This document shows, in pieces, positions 45,259 to 54,272 of a stretch of 64,000 nt of DNA. The notes under the pieces were generated by a model. The model searched no databases. It was given only the letters and a program-made list of their open reading frames with translations, and was not told where the DNA came from. The stretch comes from Candidatus Heimdallarchaeota archaeon. Its GTDB lineage: Archaea > Asgardarchaeota > Heimdallarchaeia > Hodarchaeales > Hodarchaeaceae. How positions within the stretch are numbered: the first letter of the stretch is position 1; each line of letters starts with the position of its first letter. The DNA lies in contig CP070695.1 of assembly GCA_020353515.1 (NCBI GenBank), positions 409,173 to 473,172 of the forward strand, given 5' to 3'. Both the position numbers and the translations under genes were made by a program.

Positions 45259-46011
45259 TTAAGATTCATTTAGTTCAAAGTTGAGATGCAGGCAAATCTT
45301 ATTCATGTATACTGGCCCAAAGATGATATAAATACAAAAAAATGAAAAAACACACAATACAGTCCAAAAATTTGACAAGATAAAGAAAGAACCTATTATT
45401 AAGTAGCCAATCCCACGAAGGAATTTAAAAAAGGAAGAATAGGAAATATGGGAGGGATACTTAAGGTGTGTTATCATTAACAGACTAATTGCTATTATAA
45501 TAAGCACGATAATAATTCTGTTGTTGAAAAGAAAGCTTAATTCCGAAGGGGTCGTCATTATAAGGACGATCAAAGAGCCAACGACCAATGCTGCTATAGA
45601 TGTTGGTAATCCTTCAAAGTAGGTTTTTGGGGAATTTCTTACAAAACGGATGAGCCGATAACTACCACAGATCATATAGAATAACGAAACCAGAAGAATA
45701 AATCCATCCATCCATTGTGGATCTGATGGACTATTTTGCTCTGAAAAAATTAAGAAAAATGAAGGTACACATACGTAAGTAATGGCATCAGCAATACTGT
45801 CCATATATGCTCCATAAAGAGAGTATTGTTGAGATCTTTTCGCAAAGTACCCATCCAAGAAGTCAAATCCAGCTCCTATTATTATCATCTTAAGAGGCCA
45901 AAAAATGTCCCCAATAATAGCATAATAGATACCCAGAATTCCAGCAATGCCATTTAAACAGGTAAATGCGAATGAAATGTATTTATAGACCCTTTTTTGG
46001 CTTCTGGACAT
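45259..46011 (-). CDS. CDP-alcohol phosphatidyltransferase family protein
   Basis: A protein of 250 residues with about eight membrane helices. The family motif D-x2-D-G-x2-A-K-x8-G-x3-D-x3-D is complete at D50, D53-G54, A57-K58, G67, D71 and D75 (Lys replaces the usual Arg). These Asp residues bind the two metal ions that join a CDP-alcohol to an acceptor alcohol. In an archaeon the natural role is archaetidylserine or archaetidylinositol synthesis; the exact acceptor cannot be read from the motif. The gene follows the acetyltransferase gene by 14 bases. Confidence 0.85.
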   Translation of the reverse strand: MSRSQKRVYKYISFAFTCLNGIAGILGIYYAIIGDIFWPLKMIIIGAGFDFLDGYFAKRSQQYSLYGAYMDSIADAITYVCVPSFFLIFSEQNSPSDPQWMDGFILLVSLFYMICGSYRLIRFVRNSPKTYFEGLPTSIAALVVGSLIVLIMTTPSELSFLFNNRIIIVLIIIAISLLMITHLKYPSHISYSSFFKFLRGIGYLIIGSFFILSNFWTVLCVFSFFCIYIIFGPVYMNKICLHLNFELNES

Positions 46012-46025
46012 TTGAAAAAACCAGT

Positions 46026-47003
46026 TTATCCTTTATCATCGTTTAATAGAATAAATGAAGAGTGAAAATCTAAATTGTTCTGAATCAAGTCAGGATCATT
46101 TGTCGTGGAGTACAAGATAAACTTTCGCAGAAAAAAAAGGAACTTTGGAAAGCCTAGGAATTGTGATAAAAGACTTGGACTCAAAGTAAAAACAAGTGTG
46201 TTGATTTGTGGATAAGTATGAAACAAAGTAGTAAAAATAGATCGAGTAATTGAAGGTTGTACTTCTCGCTCATCAAAAGGAATCGATAAATATCGTATTT
46301 GCAGAGTTTTTAGTAAAATTGGGAATTTGTGAATAAATCTCCCCTGTGTTGGATGTATTGGTCGTGAAACTTGAAGTATGCAAATCAACTGTTTTCTAAA
46401 GTAAAATGAGAACCATTCTGGAGAAGTATCCCATGAAAAATGGGGTACCCAATATTTCTTATGTTTTTTCACATGATATCTCAATAGTTTTGGAATTGTA
46501 TGAGATTTTACAATTTCCAGAGGTTTAGGCTTTTTAATTCTTGGAAAAGTGAAGTATCGGAAAAGAACAGCCCCAGATACGTTTACACCTGGAAATAGCT
46601 TCAGTTTGTTTGCTAATAGTCTCATTCTTGTATTCTTAGACTCAATTAAGAAAAAACGATGGACTTCTTCAGAAAGAAGTTTCTTCCTATAATATTCCTC
46701 AATTTGTCTGAAAATTCCTTTATTTTGCCATGATGGATGAACCTTTATGTTATGAACCCAGAAAAATCGTTGTTTTAATAATACACCGTTTTGGAAGATT
46801 TTTATAGGATGGGCCCACATTTGACCTATTATTTCTTTATTACTACGAGCCACAACAGCCTTTACGCCATCTGTTAATATCCATCGTTTATACTCGTTAC
46901 TAGAGATAATGGGAGCCACTTTTTTGCGGTAGATGGAATAATCATTGTACTGAAGAGCAGGAATATCGGTAACTGAAATGTCTGATGTTATTTTTACCGT
47001 CAT
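46026..47003 (-). CDS. GNAT-family N-acetyltransferase
   Basis: A protein of 325 residues. The N-terminal half has the GNAT fold: KAVVARSNKEIIGQMWAHPI (strands 2-3), FFWVHNIKVHPSWQNKGIFR (acetyl-CoA motif A, Q-N-K-G) and KNTRMRLLANKLKLFPG. The second half (180-325) is a beta/alpha extension of unknown role. A GAGGGG precedes the ATG. It is first in an operon with the CDP-alcohol phosphotransferase, so a lipid head group or surface amine are possible substrates; this is only inference. Confidence 0.75.
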   Translation of the reverse strand: MTVKITSDISVTDIPALQYNDYSIYRKKVAPIISSNEYKRWILTDGVKAVVARSNKEIIGQMWAHPIKIFQNGVLLKQRFFWVHNIKVHPSWQNKGIFRQIEEYYRKKLLSEEVHRFFLIESKNTRMRLLANKLKLFPGVNVSGAVLFRYFTFPRIKKPKPLEIVKSHTIPKLLRYHVKKHKKYWVPHFSWDTSPEWFSFYFRKQLICILQVSRPIHPTQGRFIHKFPILLKTLQIRYLSIPFDEREVQPSITRSIFTTLFHTYPQINTLVFTLSPSLLSQFLGFPKFLFFLRKFILYSTTNDPDLIQNNLDFHSSFILLNDDKG

Positions 47004-47113
47004 TGAGCGTCCCCTCTGAATTATCCTTTATTTTCCATCATAATAACTTTTTCTACCTTAACGACCTTCTCTTTCACTTAAAATTAATTATTTAAGTAAT
47101 TAATTCCGAACTT

Positions 47114-47689
47114 ATGTATCCTCAGTTTAAGTCAAGGAACCGAAAAATGAATACTTCTCAGAAAATAAAAATTGCTCTGGGCTGCTTTTTCCTAATTTTA
47201 ATATATTTTTCAGCAATGAATTTAATTTATTTCGCTCCTATTCCTTATTCAACAACGGAAGGAAGCTTTTCATTAGCAGCCACGGAAGATTTAATCATCT
47301 ATGAAAAATGGGCGAGAAAAGTTACTGTAGAAATCGAATTGGTTTCAGGAGGCCCATTACTACTGATCCATACTGTAATAAGTGATGATATTACAGACGA
47401 AATCGCTAAAGAAGGAAAATTTCAGGATCAATTTCAGACGTGGAGGATTACACTTAGTACCTGGGGAACTACCGCTATAAATGCCACTGGTACTTACAAA
47501 ATTATTGATCATACTTCCCCTCTCCTACCAAAACCAAAAAATAATTATGTTTCAACAATTGAGATATACCTTCAATTTATGTTTCTTGCATCAATTATGT
47601 TGATGGGATTCTTGTTAGTTATTTCTACAATAATTGGGCTTTTCCACATACTTAAAGAGAAACATAATATTAATTCGATGAAGAAATAG
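47114..47689 (+). CDS. Two-span membrane protein with extracytoplasmic domain
   Basis: A protein of 191 residues: a basic N-terminus, helix 1 (about 20-40), a polar domain of about 105 residues with an N-A-T glycosylation-type site, helix 2 (about 150-175) and a basic end. A TATA-like TTATTTAAG lies about 24-32 bases upstream of the ATG, suggesting a leaderless or near-leaderless transcript. No family recognised. Confidence 0.6.
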   Translation: MYPQFKSRNRKMNTSQKIKIALGCFFLILIYFSAMNLIYFAPIPYSTTEGSFSLAATEDLIIYEKWARKVTVEIELVSGGPLLLIHTVISDDITDEIAKEGKFQDQFQTWRITLSTWGTTAINATGTYKIIDHTSPLLPKPKNNYVSTIEIYLQFMFLASIMLMGFLLVISTIIGLFHILKEKHNINSMKK

Positions 47690-47725
47690 TTGAAATTTTG
47701 ATTATTTACTCACATATCTAATTAA

Positions 47726-49270
47726 TTAGGGTCTTGTGTTTTGGGTTAAATCTCTTATTTTGATAGCTTCTCGCAAATATTCTTTAATTTCAATAAAAGC
47801 GATGCGTTCCTGTAAGGAAGCATTTCTATCAACTAAAGCTTGCCATTTATTTAATTCTTTTTTTAAAGTTAATTGTTCAGATTTGACCTGATTAATCAAA
47901 TTTATAAGTTTTTTTTCTTCAGCAATCTCATGAGCTTGTTCTAATAGTTCCAAGGCGCTGTTAATATCACCCTCAATTGTGGCAAGTTTTGCCTGTAAAA
48001 CTAAAGTCTTTATGAGGTCAGGAGTGAATTGCCAAGTATGTGTCAACTTAATGAGCTTCTTTGATAAAGTAAGTACTTCTTGAAGAAGTGCCTCATCTTC
48101 AAATGTTTTTACTTCCTGTAATAACAAGTCGCAGAGATGAAGCATAGCTAAGAACCGTGTCCGCTGACTTGCACTATTATCTTCAAAGACTTCTTTCAAT
48201 AAGTCTTGTGCTTGAGCCTTTTCTTTAAAGCGTTTACTAGTTTTAAGAATCAGAGCTTTGGCTAATAGATATTTTGATCTGATGTCTGGACTTTTATCAA
48301 TTTGAATTTGAGTTTGAAGTTGAGCTAGATATTTACGCGCTTGATCAATCTTGTTTAAATCAAGATGGAGGAGGCATAAATTCCACAAAATTGCTGAAAG
48401 ATCTGAGAATACAATTATTTGCATTTCTCTAGCAACTGCTAAGCTTTGCGAGTAATAGTCTAATGCTTTTTCAAACTCCCCCTTACTATGATAAATAGAT
48501 CCTATTCCTGTTAATCCTCGTGTAATCCCTAAGACAGCATTAATTTTCTGAGCAATTTCTAACCCTTCCTGCATATACTTTAGAGCTAGATTTAAATCTC
48601 CCTGGATATGATAAATATTCCCTAGCTTAATTAGAGGGTATACTTGGGGATTTCTATTCCCTAAGTTTCTCCCAATCGCCAATGCTTTATTATGACAATC
48701 TATAGCTTGAGACCATTCGCCTAATCTCTCATAAACAACACTCATGTCATTGTAGAGAAGAAGCGCAAGAAGCTTTGTAGGAAACCATGGCTTCAAAGCC
48801 ACATCCAAACTTTGAGAATATAACTGTAAGACTAAGGGAAATGCTTCATACCCTCTACTGAAATGGAGATAAGCCTTTACTGTCCATAACCAAGCTTGAA
48901 AATATTGCGTTTTGATTTTTCTATCTTTAGATAATTCCTCTAGTGATGGATAGATGAGTTCCAGTTCATCCCATGCCTTCTGAGCAAGTTCCAGTTCCTC
49001 CAATGCTTCCTCGTGTTTTGCCTGGCTCTCCAAAATATATGCTTTTGTAGTTCGAGCAAAACTGTGATATAAAGGATTTTTTTGAGTCTTAATTATGATT
49101 TGTTCGATAAGAGGTTTAAATTGCTCGTAATCCCCAGAAGCCTGCCCAATTAGAAGAGCTCTAATCAATTCTCCCTCAAGCATGTCTTCGCCTTGCAGCG
49201 TTTCAATAGTAAGAAACGCTTCCTGGGACTTGCCATGATCAATGAGGCGGTAAAATGTCTTTAATCCCAT
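47726..49270 (-). CDS. TPR-repeat protein (paralogue of 34812-36464)
   Basis: A protein of 514 residues with TPR repeats, for example AIDCHNKALAIGRNLGNRNP, ALKYMQEGLEIAQKINAVLG and ALDYYSQSLAVAREMQ. The C-terminal segment KWQALVDRNASLQERIAFIE matches that of the paralogue. ATG 49270 is chosen because GAGG lies 8 bases before it and because it aligns with the start of the paralogue (12-13 residues before GKxQE); a TTG 14 codons upstream has poor spacing. Role unknown. Confidence 0.82.
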   Translation of the reverse strand: MGLKTFYRLIDHGKSQEAFLTIETLQGEDMLEGELIRALLIGQASGDYEQFKPLIEQIIIKTQKNPLYHSFARTTKAYILESQAKHEEALEELELAQKAWDELELIYPSLEELSKDRKIKTQYFQAWLWTVKAYLHFSRGYEAFPLVLQLYSQSLDVALKPWFPTKLLALLLYNDMSVVYERLGEWSQAIDCHNKALAIGRNLGNRNPQVYPLIKLGNIYHIQGDLNLALKYMQEGLEIAQKINAVLGITRGLTGIGSIYHSKGEFEKALDYYSQSLAVAREMQIIVFSDLSAILWNLCLLHLDLNKIDQARKYLAQLQTQIQIDKSPDIRSKYLLAKALILKTSKRFKEKAQAQDLLKEVFEDNSASQRTRFLAMLHLCDLLLQEVKTFEDEALLQEVLTLSKKLIKLTHTWQFTPDLIKTLVLQAKLATIEGDINSALELLEQAHEIAEEKKLINLINQVKSEQLTLKKELNKWQALVDRNASLQERIAFIEIKEYLREAIKIRDLTQNTRP

Positions 49271-49411
49271 ATACTTATCCTCTAACTTGAGAAAATGAAT
49301 TTTTTGTTCCAAATTCTCCTATGTTTTTTTCTCCTTCTTGAGTTCTATCCACATCCAAAAAAAGGGAATTAAAAATATATCTTCTATAAAAATGATACCT
49401 CTAAAGGAAGA

Positions 49412-49457
49412 TTTATAATATCGATGTAAAGGAACCTTTACGTAAAGGTTCCTTAAC
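49412..49457 (+). promoter_or_regulatory. Promoter with 26-bp perfect palindrome of the archaeosortase operon
   Basis: TTTATAATA (49412-49420) is the TATA box. Directly after it lies a perfect 26-bp palindrome (49429-49454) made of two back-to-back operators: GTAAAGG-AA-CCTTTAC (49426-49441) and GTAAAGG-TT-CCTTAAC (49442-49457). Two dimers binding side by side here would cover the transcription start, so repression by the XRE-type HTH protein encoded in the operon is the natural reading. A second TATA-like CTATAAAA lies near 49473-49480. Confidence 0.7.
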
Positions 49458-49500
49458 ATTTCATCATAAAACTCTATAAAATCACTGGTAGGAACGATCA

Positions 49501-49899
49501 ATGGCGTTTACTAAACGATGGAAGGCAGAATTAGGCATTTCTTTATTAATTTTCATTGAGTTTTTGGGAATCACACTGTGGGCTCTTTTAACAGATAGAA
49601 ATGATATCTTTTTTTCATGTGCTATACTCATGGGAATTGGATTAATCTTCACGTTAGTTAAGATATATGAGGCAAAATTCCAGAGTAGACGAGTGGATGA
49701 CGAAAGAATTGAAATGCTAACTGAGCAGGCTTATTTGATTTCCGCTATTGCTGGAATGATTATGCTTCCACAAATTGCTATTTACGAGATTTTTACTGGA
49801 ATTACCGTTAGTGCCCTGGACACATTTGTTATCGTAGCAAATACCTGCGTGATTGTTTTTCTTGTTGTTGAACTATTTCAGCAGTACTGGTTATCATAA
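49501..49899 (+). CDS. Four-span membrane protein (DUF2178-like), first gene of the archaeosortase operon
   Basis: A protein of 132 residues with four membrane helices (about 12-30, 35-52, 75-95, 102-128) and a charged loop, YEAKFQSRRVDDERIEMLTE, between the second and third. This is like the small membrane proteins (DUF2178 and related) that sit beside archaeal and bacterial XRE regulators. The next gene is such a regulator. ATG 49501 follows TAGGAAC. Confidence 0.65.
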   Translation: MAFTKRWKAELGISLLIFIEFLGITLWALLTDRNDIFFSCAILMGIGLIFTLVKIYEAKFQSRRVDDERIEMLTEQAYLISAIAGMIMLPQIAIYEIFTGITVSALDTFVIVANTCVIVFLVVELFQQYWLS

Positions 49900-49910
49900 T
49901 AATCTCGGTG

Positions 49911-50114
49911 ATGAGAATTAAAAACCGATTGAAAGAGTTGCGAAAAGAATACAACTTAACTCAAGAAGAGTTGGCGAACAAACTGAAAATCACCAGACAA
50001 ACCGTTATTGCTATTGAAAAAGGAAGATATAATCCTTCTCTTGGTCTTGCATTTAAGATCGCTCAACTATTCAAGTGTAAAATAGAAGATATATTCATTT
50101 TTGAAGAAAAATGA
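49911..50114 (+). CDS. XRE-family HTH transcriptional regulator (YgzD-like)
   Basis: A protein of 67 residues, almost only HTH: RIKNRLKELRKEYNLTQEEL, ANKLKITRQTVIAIEKGRYN and SLGLAFKIAQLFKCKIEDIF. It is typical of the small YgzD/XRE regulators paired with membrane proteins. It starts 11 bases after the membrane gene. It should bind the double palindrome upstream and control the operon including archaeosortase. Confidence 0.88.
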   Translation: MRIKNRLKELRKEYNLTQEELANKLKITRQTVIAIEKGRYNPSLGLAFKIAQLFKCKIEDIFIFEEK

Positions 50115-50127
50115 TGAGGATAGGATA

Positions 50128-50850
50128 ATGTCAAGAGTTAACGATGCGCAGACTGCGTCAGAAGAGGAAAAAAACCAAATCAAGAATCAATCATCAAAAA
50201 GACATGAAAATGACAAAATAATGATTTTCACTATTGTTCTCGCTTCAGTTATGACCTTTCTACTTTATACCATTCCTGATTGGGTATTTCTTGAATATCC
50301 AATCAGAGATCTTGTTCAATTCATTCTCTCATTACTAGGTATTGTTAGTGAGCCTATACCCCAGAATGGACAATTCATAATACCAATAGAACTTCGTGGA
50401 GGTTCATTCCCCTTTCTAGAGGCAACAGAACAAACTCCAGGGGTACTGATTCCAGTCACCCAAGGACGTTATTATATCACAAAAACTTGTACTGCGATGC
50501 AGGCTGGCTCATTCCTGATAGGAATAATCGCTGTAACTGAAACCTCAAGAAGTTCAAAATTAAAAGCTATTTTATTAACCTTTATTACATTATTCTTTAT
50601 GAATGTTCTCAGGATAACGTTTCATTTCTGGTCTGTAACATTATTAGTTCAACATTTCCATCTAGACCACGAAACTGCTTTCTTTTGGGGACATGACATC
50701 TCTTCAAAAATACTGGGATTTATAGGAACAATTCTACTTGCGTTGTTAGTTGAACAAATGGATGTCCCAATTATTGACCAATTTGCAGATTGGTTAGATT
50801 ATTTCTGGTGGCGTGGAAATACTTTAATCGCGAAACTTATTAGAAACTGA
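50128..50850 (+). CDS. Archaeosortase / exosortase-family transpeptidase
   Basis: A protein of 240 residues with a polar N-terminus (1-30) and about six membrane helices. The three family residues are in place: C121 in TKTCTAMQAGSF, R162 in FMNVLRITFHFW, and H189 in FFWGHDISSKILG. Archaeosortases cut surface proteins at C-terminal tripartite tails (PGF-type), linking them to lipid. GAGGATAGGATA precedes ATG 50128; an earlier frame start overlaps the HTH gene. In this window the out-of-frame tail at 28698-28829 and the tails at 31321 and 17454 are candidate substrates. The class (ArtA or another) cannot be settled by eye. Confidence 0.85.
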   Translation: MSRVNDAQTASEEEKNQIKNQSSKRHENDKIMIFTIVLASVMTFLLYTIPDWVFLEYPIRDLVQFILSLLGIVSEPIPQNGQFIIPIELRGGSFPFLEATEQTPGVLIPVTQGRYYITKTCTAMQAGSFLIGIIAVTETSRSSKLKAILLTFITLFFMNVLRITFHFWSVTLLVQHFHLDHETAFFWGHDISSKILGFIGTILLALLVEQMDVPIIDQFADWLDYFWWRGNTLIAKLIRN

Positions 50851-51047
50851 GAATTTGTATTATGTTGGGTAACAATAAATTTCAGAATTCAAGTTAAATT
50901 TAATTTTAAATTGAAGAATATGTAAGTGTTTCCGATAAAAATCCTCGTTACTAAAAATACGGATCCTTGTCAGTGTTTAAGACGTAGGATTTACAAAGGT
51001 TTATAATAACACATTGAGCTTTCATCATTAACCTTTGGTGTTTTTTC

Positions 51048-52514
51048 GTGCAATTTAATCTGATTCTTGAGTTTATTAATGTCATCAATATGACATTGTG
51101 TTCAATTTTCATGGCAGTTATTATTATCTATTTGATAGAAAATCCAAATCTACGTACAAGAAAGAATATTGCTTTTATTCTGACTTTCTTTTCACTCTCC
51201 ATTTTCTTCTTTAGTAATTATCTCTATTATTCTTTTGAGAGCCACCAAATATTTGATTATCCTTTAGTTGAAGGATTCTTAGATTTTCTTCTTAGCGCAT
51301 CTGTCTTTCTCTGTTTGATTTGGTACAGTCTTTTTTTATTTCTTGAATCAGATGAACGAATATATTATTTTATACTGAGCTTTTTCGTAATTGGGTTAAG
51401 CATATTGGGAGTGATAGTAGTGGGATTGATATTAATAACAACAGGAGATGAAGAAATATTTCTTTATAACGTACTTGCCATTGGAGGGACTATTGTGGGC
51501 TCAATTCTTGGCTCCATTACTTTATTAAAAGCAGGTCGCGAAAAACTCTTTCCTGTACAAGATCGATTATTAATGAGACGAAGAAATATAAGATACGTGG
51601 GAGTGGGAGTCATTTTTGTTAGTATAGGATCGTACTTACAGCTTTCAATCCCTGCTATGCCTGAATTACTTATTATAATTGTCATTGTGATGTGTATCGC
51701 AGTCATATTGTTTTTCATTGGAATAACAAAAACACGTGAACATCTGAGAGAAATATCAGTACGTATCATTGAGAACCAATTGGATGAATTGAGGGAAATA
51801 GATAGATTAAAATCTCAAATTATTGATGTTTCGTCTCATGAAATGCGGACACCAATCGCAGTGATTAAAGGTCACTTCGATCTATTAATAGCTGATGAAA
51901 ACAATCATCATATGGCACTAGAAGCACGAGAGAAAAGCTTTAAAGCAATTAACAGAAATATCGATCGAATAGAACGGTCTTTAGCAAACATCTACGACTT
52001 TTCATCTATTAGAAGAGAGCTTTTTGATTTCCAGTTTGAAAATTCTAATCTAATTCCCGTATTAAATAGCACAATTAATGATATGAGCAGTCTAGCTGAA
52101 CAAAAAGGATTAACTATTTCATTCACTAATGAAATCACTTTAGAACCTTCTTTTGTAAGGATTGACCCAGTTCGTATCTCACAAGTCCTTCGTAACTTAC
52201 TTGAGAATGCTATCAAGTACTCATCAGAAGGAGAAATAAAGGTTCATCTTGAAGAGACGAACTCTGAATATGTTGTTTCTGTCATTGATCCAGGTGTTGG
52301 GATTGATAAGGATAGCATGGAAACTATTTTTGATCCGTTTAAAGGGAAGAATCAATCCGCAATTGATGTCAAAGGATTAGGTTTGGGTTTATTTATTTGT
52401 AAAAATATTATCGAAGGACATCATGGGAGGATTTGGGCAACTTCCGAAGGAAAAGGAAGTCAGTTTTATTTTTCACTTCCTAAAGAGGGGAATGAACAGA
52501 GAGTAATGAAATAG
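51048..52514 (+). CDS. Sensor histidine kinase (orphan)
   Basis: A protein of 488 residues. Seven hydrophobic helices (about 10-230) form a membrane sensor (7TM/histidine-kinase-N type), followed by HisKA with H264 in DVSSHEMRTPIAVIKGHFDL, and an ATPase domain: LLENAIKYSSEGEIK (N-box), DPGVGIDKDSMETIFDPF (G1) and GLGLGLFICKNIIEGHHG (G2). It starts at GTG 51048 with GGTG 7 bases upstream. No response regulator gene is adjacent, so its partner lies elsewhere. Confidence 0.92.
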   Translation: MQFNLILEFINVINMTLCSIFMAVIIIYLIENPNLRTRKNIAFILTFFSLSIFFFSNYLYYSFESHQIFDYPLVEGFLDFLLSASVFLCLIWYSLFLFLESDERIYYFILSFFVIGLSILGVIVVGLILITTGDEEIFLYNVLAIGGTIVGSILGSITLLKAGREKLFPVQDRLLMRRRNIRYVGVGVIFVSIGSYLQLSIPAMPELLIIIVIVMCIAVILFFIGITKTREHLREISVRIIENQLDELREIDRLKSQIIDVSSHEMRTPIAVIKGHFDLLIADENNHHMALEAREKSFKAINRNIDRIERSLANIYDFSSIRRELFDFQFENSNLIPVLNSTINDMSSLAEQKGLTISFTNEITLEPSFVRIDPVRISQVLRNLLENAIKYSSEGEIKVHLEETNSEYVVSVIDPGVGIDKDSMETIFDPFKGKNQSAIDVKGLGLGLFICKNIIEGHHGRIWATSEGKGSQFYFSLPKEGNEQRVMK

Positions 52515-52537
52515 CCAATCATTTCAATAGATCATTC

Positions 52538-54265
52538 TTAGACAAACATTCTTTTTGTGATTACTTCTAGCAAAGTAATGAAAATCAGCCCAATCAAGAC
52601 AATAGAAACTATCTCCCAACTTTGGTAGAAAAATCCTGACTTAATCTCTGTAAGCTTAAAATATCCAAAAATTATACTATTTAAGCCTATAAAGATTCCT
52701 AGCCATTTACGAATTTGATTTTCAACATTCTCAACTGTAAAAGTATAACGGTTATTTATCTTACCAAAGAAGAAGGCATATAAAATGAGGAATACATACA
52801 CGGCGATGATATTTGCAAAGAAGATTTTAATGTATGTATAGAACATACCTAGTGTCATAAATCCCTGAAGAAGAAGGAAAATGATTAGAATTGGGAATAA
52901 ACAGGCAGTTGTTATGATTAACTGCTTAGATCGAAAAAGATCTCTTTCTTCAAAAGGTAAAGCCGAAAGTAATCCTCCAAGATTCCTTTCAGATAATCTT
53001 ATGCTATTATAAAAGATGAATATCAGAAATCCTGTTAAAAAAGCTAACATTGTTGTGATAAACCAAGCATGCCCACCTCCGCCACCAATGTATCTTTCTG
53101 GCATCGTAGATGCATAAAATAAGATAATAGTTGGCATTAACAATCCTACAACAAATAATGTAAGAGCGCCATAATCACGAAAGACCATTTTCAAGGTTTT
53201 TTTCATGAAAGTAATAACTGGATTTGAAGTTTTTACTTGTACGACGATATCCTTTTCTGAGATTCCTCTATATCCACTAACAGCTGGTTCAAATGCCAAC
53301 CTTTGTATGAGTGAACTTCCTTTCTTTAAAGCAATTGTGATGATTCCCAAAAGAACAATAACACCTGAGCTAGAAACCAATGTTAGTAGTAAGGATATTG
53401 AACTTGAGGGGAACAACAAGGCTAAAGTCGTCAAGTAACTACTAGAAAAGGGAAATGGAACTATAGCAAGAATAAAATTGATTTCTGGTGTTATTTTTCC
53501 TGTGATAAGATTAGAATTGAATAGTTCATTAATTATATGATACAAGGATGACGTAAGAAAAAATATTGGAATAACTGTTATAATATATATCACTATTGTA
53601 AGAACTGTTAAAATCGGTCCCATTGGAGACCTTTCTGTTGTATTAAAAACTTTTTGAGCTAATATCCAAGCCGTTATCACTAGGACTGGAACAATGAATC
53701 CTAGATTAACGAGATTATTTAGGAGAAGGATGATGAAAGTTAATAGAGAAGAAGTTAGAATTAGCCCTACTACTGGAAGAAAAAATAGAATAAATGTTAA
53801 CTGGATCGCATTCATACGAAAGAATACAAAAAAGGTCAATTGGGTCATATCACGCGAGCTTAGGGGAAGATGACGTAGGAATCTGAAATAATCTCCTCTC
53901 ATAAAGGTTACATAATTCATTAAACCTGCCATAAATAGAATAAATAGAATATACACATTATAAATTGACAATATTGCGCTATTTGCAAATACAACTGCAG
54001 TGAAGTTGCTAGAAGTAATATCTACTGAGAACAATTGTATTAAACCTATTATTGGTAAAATAGTAACAACTCCCAAAATATAACAAATAAACAATCCTCC
54101 AAGAAGTGCGAATCTCCTCTGAGATTTCATATTCTTTTTATATTTTTCAATTGTTTCAACTTTAGTGGATATTCCTGTTGCTAATTGTGTTTGAAAGTGG
54201 ATTTCTTCATGAATTTTTTTTGAAAAATGCCAGAGTTCACTACACGATAAGTTTGACAAGTGCAT
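52538..54265 (-). CDS. ABC-2 type exporter permease
   Basis: About 575 residues with around 12 membrane helices in two halves. The N-terminal HLSNLSCSELWHFSKKIHEE is an amphipathic cytoplasmic part, then comes FMRGDYFRFLRHLPLSSRDM, the coupling loop of the first half; LSERNLGGLLSALPFEERDL is that of the second half. ATG 54265 (AGGAAGG upstream) is preferred over a TTG that overlaps the ATPase end. It works with the ATPase encoded next to it. Substrate unknown. Confidence 0.85.
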   Translation of the reverse strand: MHLSNLSCSELWHFSKKIHEEIHFQTQLATGISTKVETIEKYKKNMKSQRRFALLGGLFICYILGVVTILPIIGLIQLFSVDITSSNFTAVVFANSAILSIYNVYILFILFMAGLMNYVTFMRGDYFRFLRHLPLSSRDMTQLTFFVFFRMNAIQLTFILFFLPVVGLILTSSLLTFIILLLNNLVNLGFIVPVLVITAWILAQKVFNTTERSPMGPILTVLTIVIYIITVIPIFFLTSSLYHIINELFNSNLITGKITPEINFILAIVPFPFSSSYLTTLALLFPSSSISLLLTLVSSSGVIVLLGIITIALKKGSSLIQRLAFEPAVSGYRGISEKDIVVQVKTSNPVITFMKKTLKMVFRDYGALTLFVVGLLMPTIILFYASTMPERYIGGGGGHAWFITTMLAFLTGFLIFIFYNSIRLSERNLGGLLSALPFEERDLFRSKQLIITTACLFPILIIFLLLQGFMTLGMFYTYIKIFFANIIAVYVFLILYAFFFGKINNRYTFTVENVENQIRKWLGIFIGLNSIIFGYFKLTEIKSGFFYQSWEIVSIVLIGLIFITLLEVITKRMFV

Positions 54266-54272
54266 AACCTTC

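Noticed and set aside
49319..49501. Open frame of 60 codons on the minus strand
   Set aside because: It runs across the TATA box and the palindrome of the archaeosortase operon, starts with TTG without a good ribosome-binding site, and resembles nothing known.
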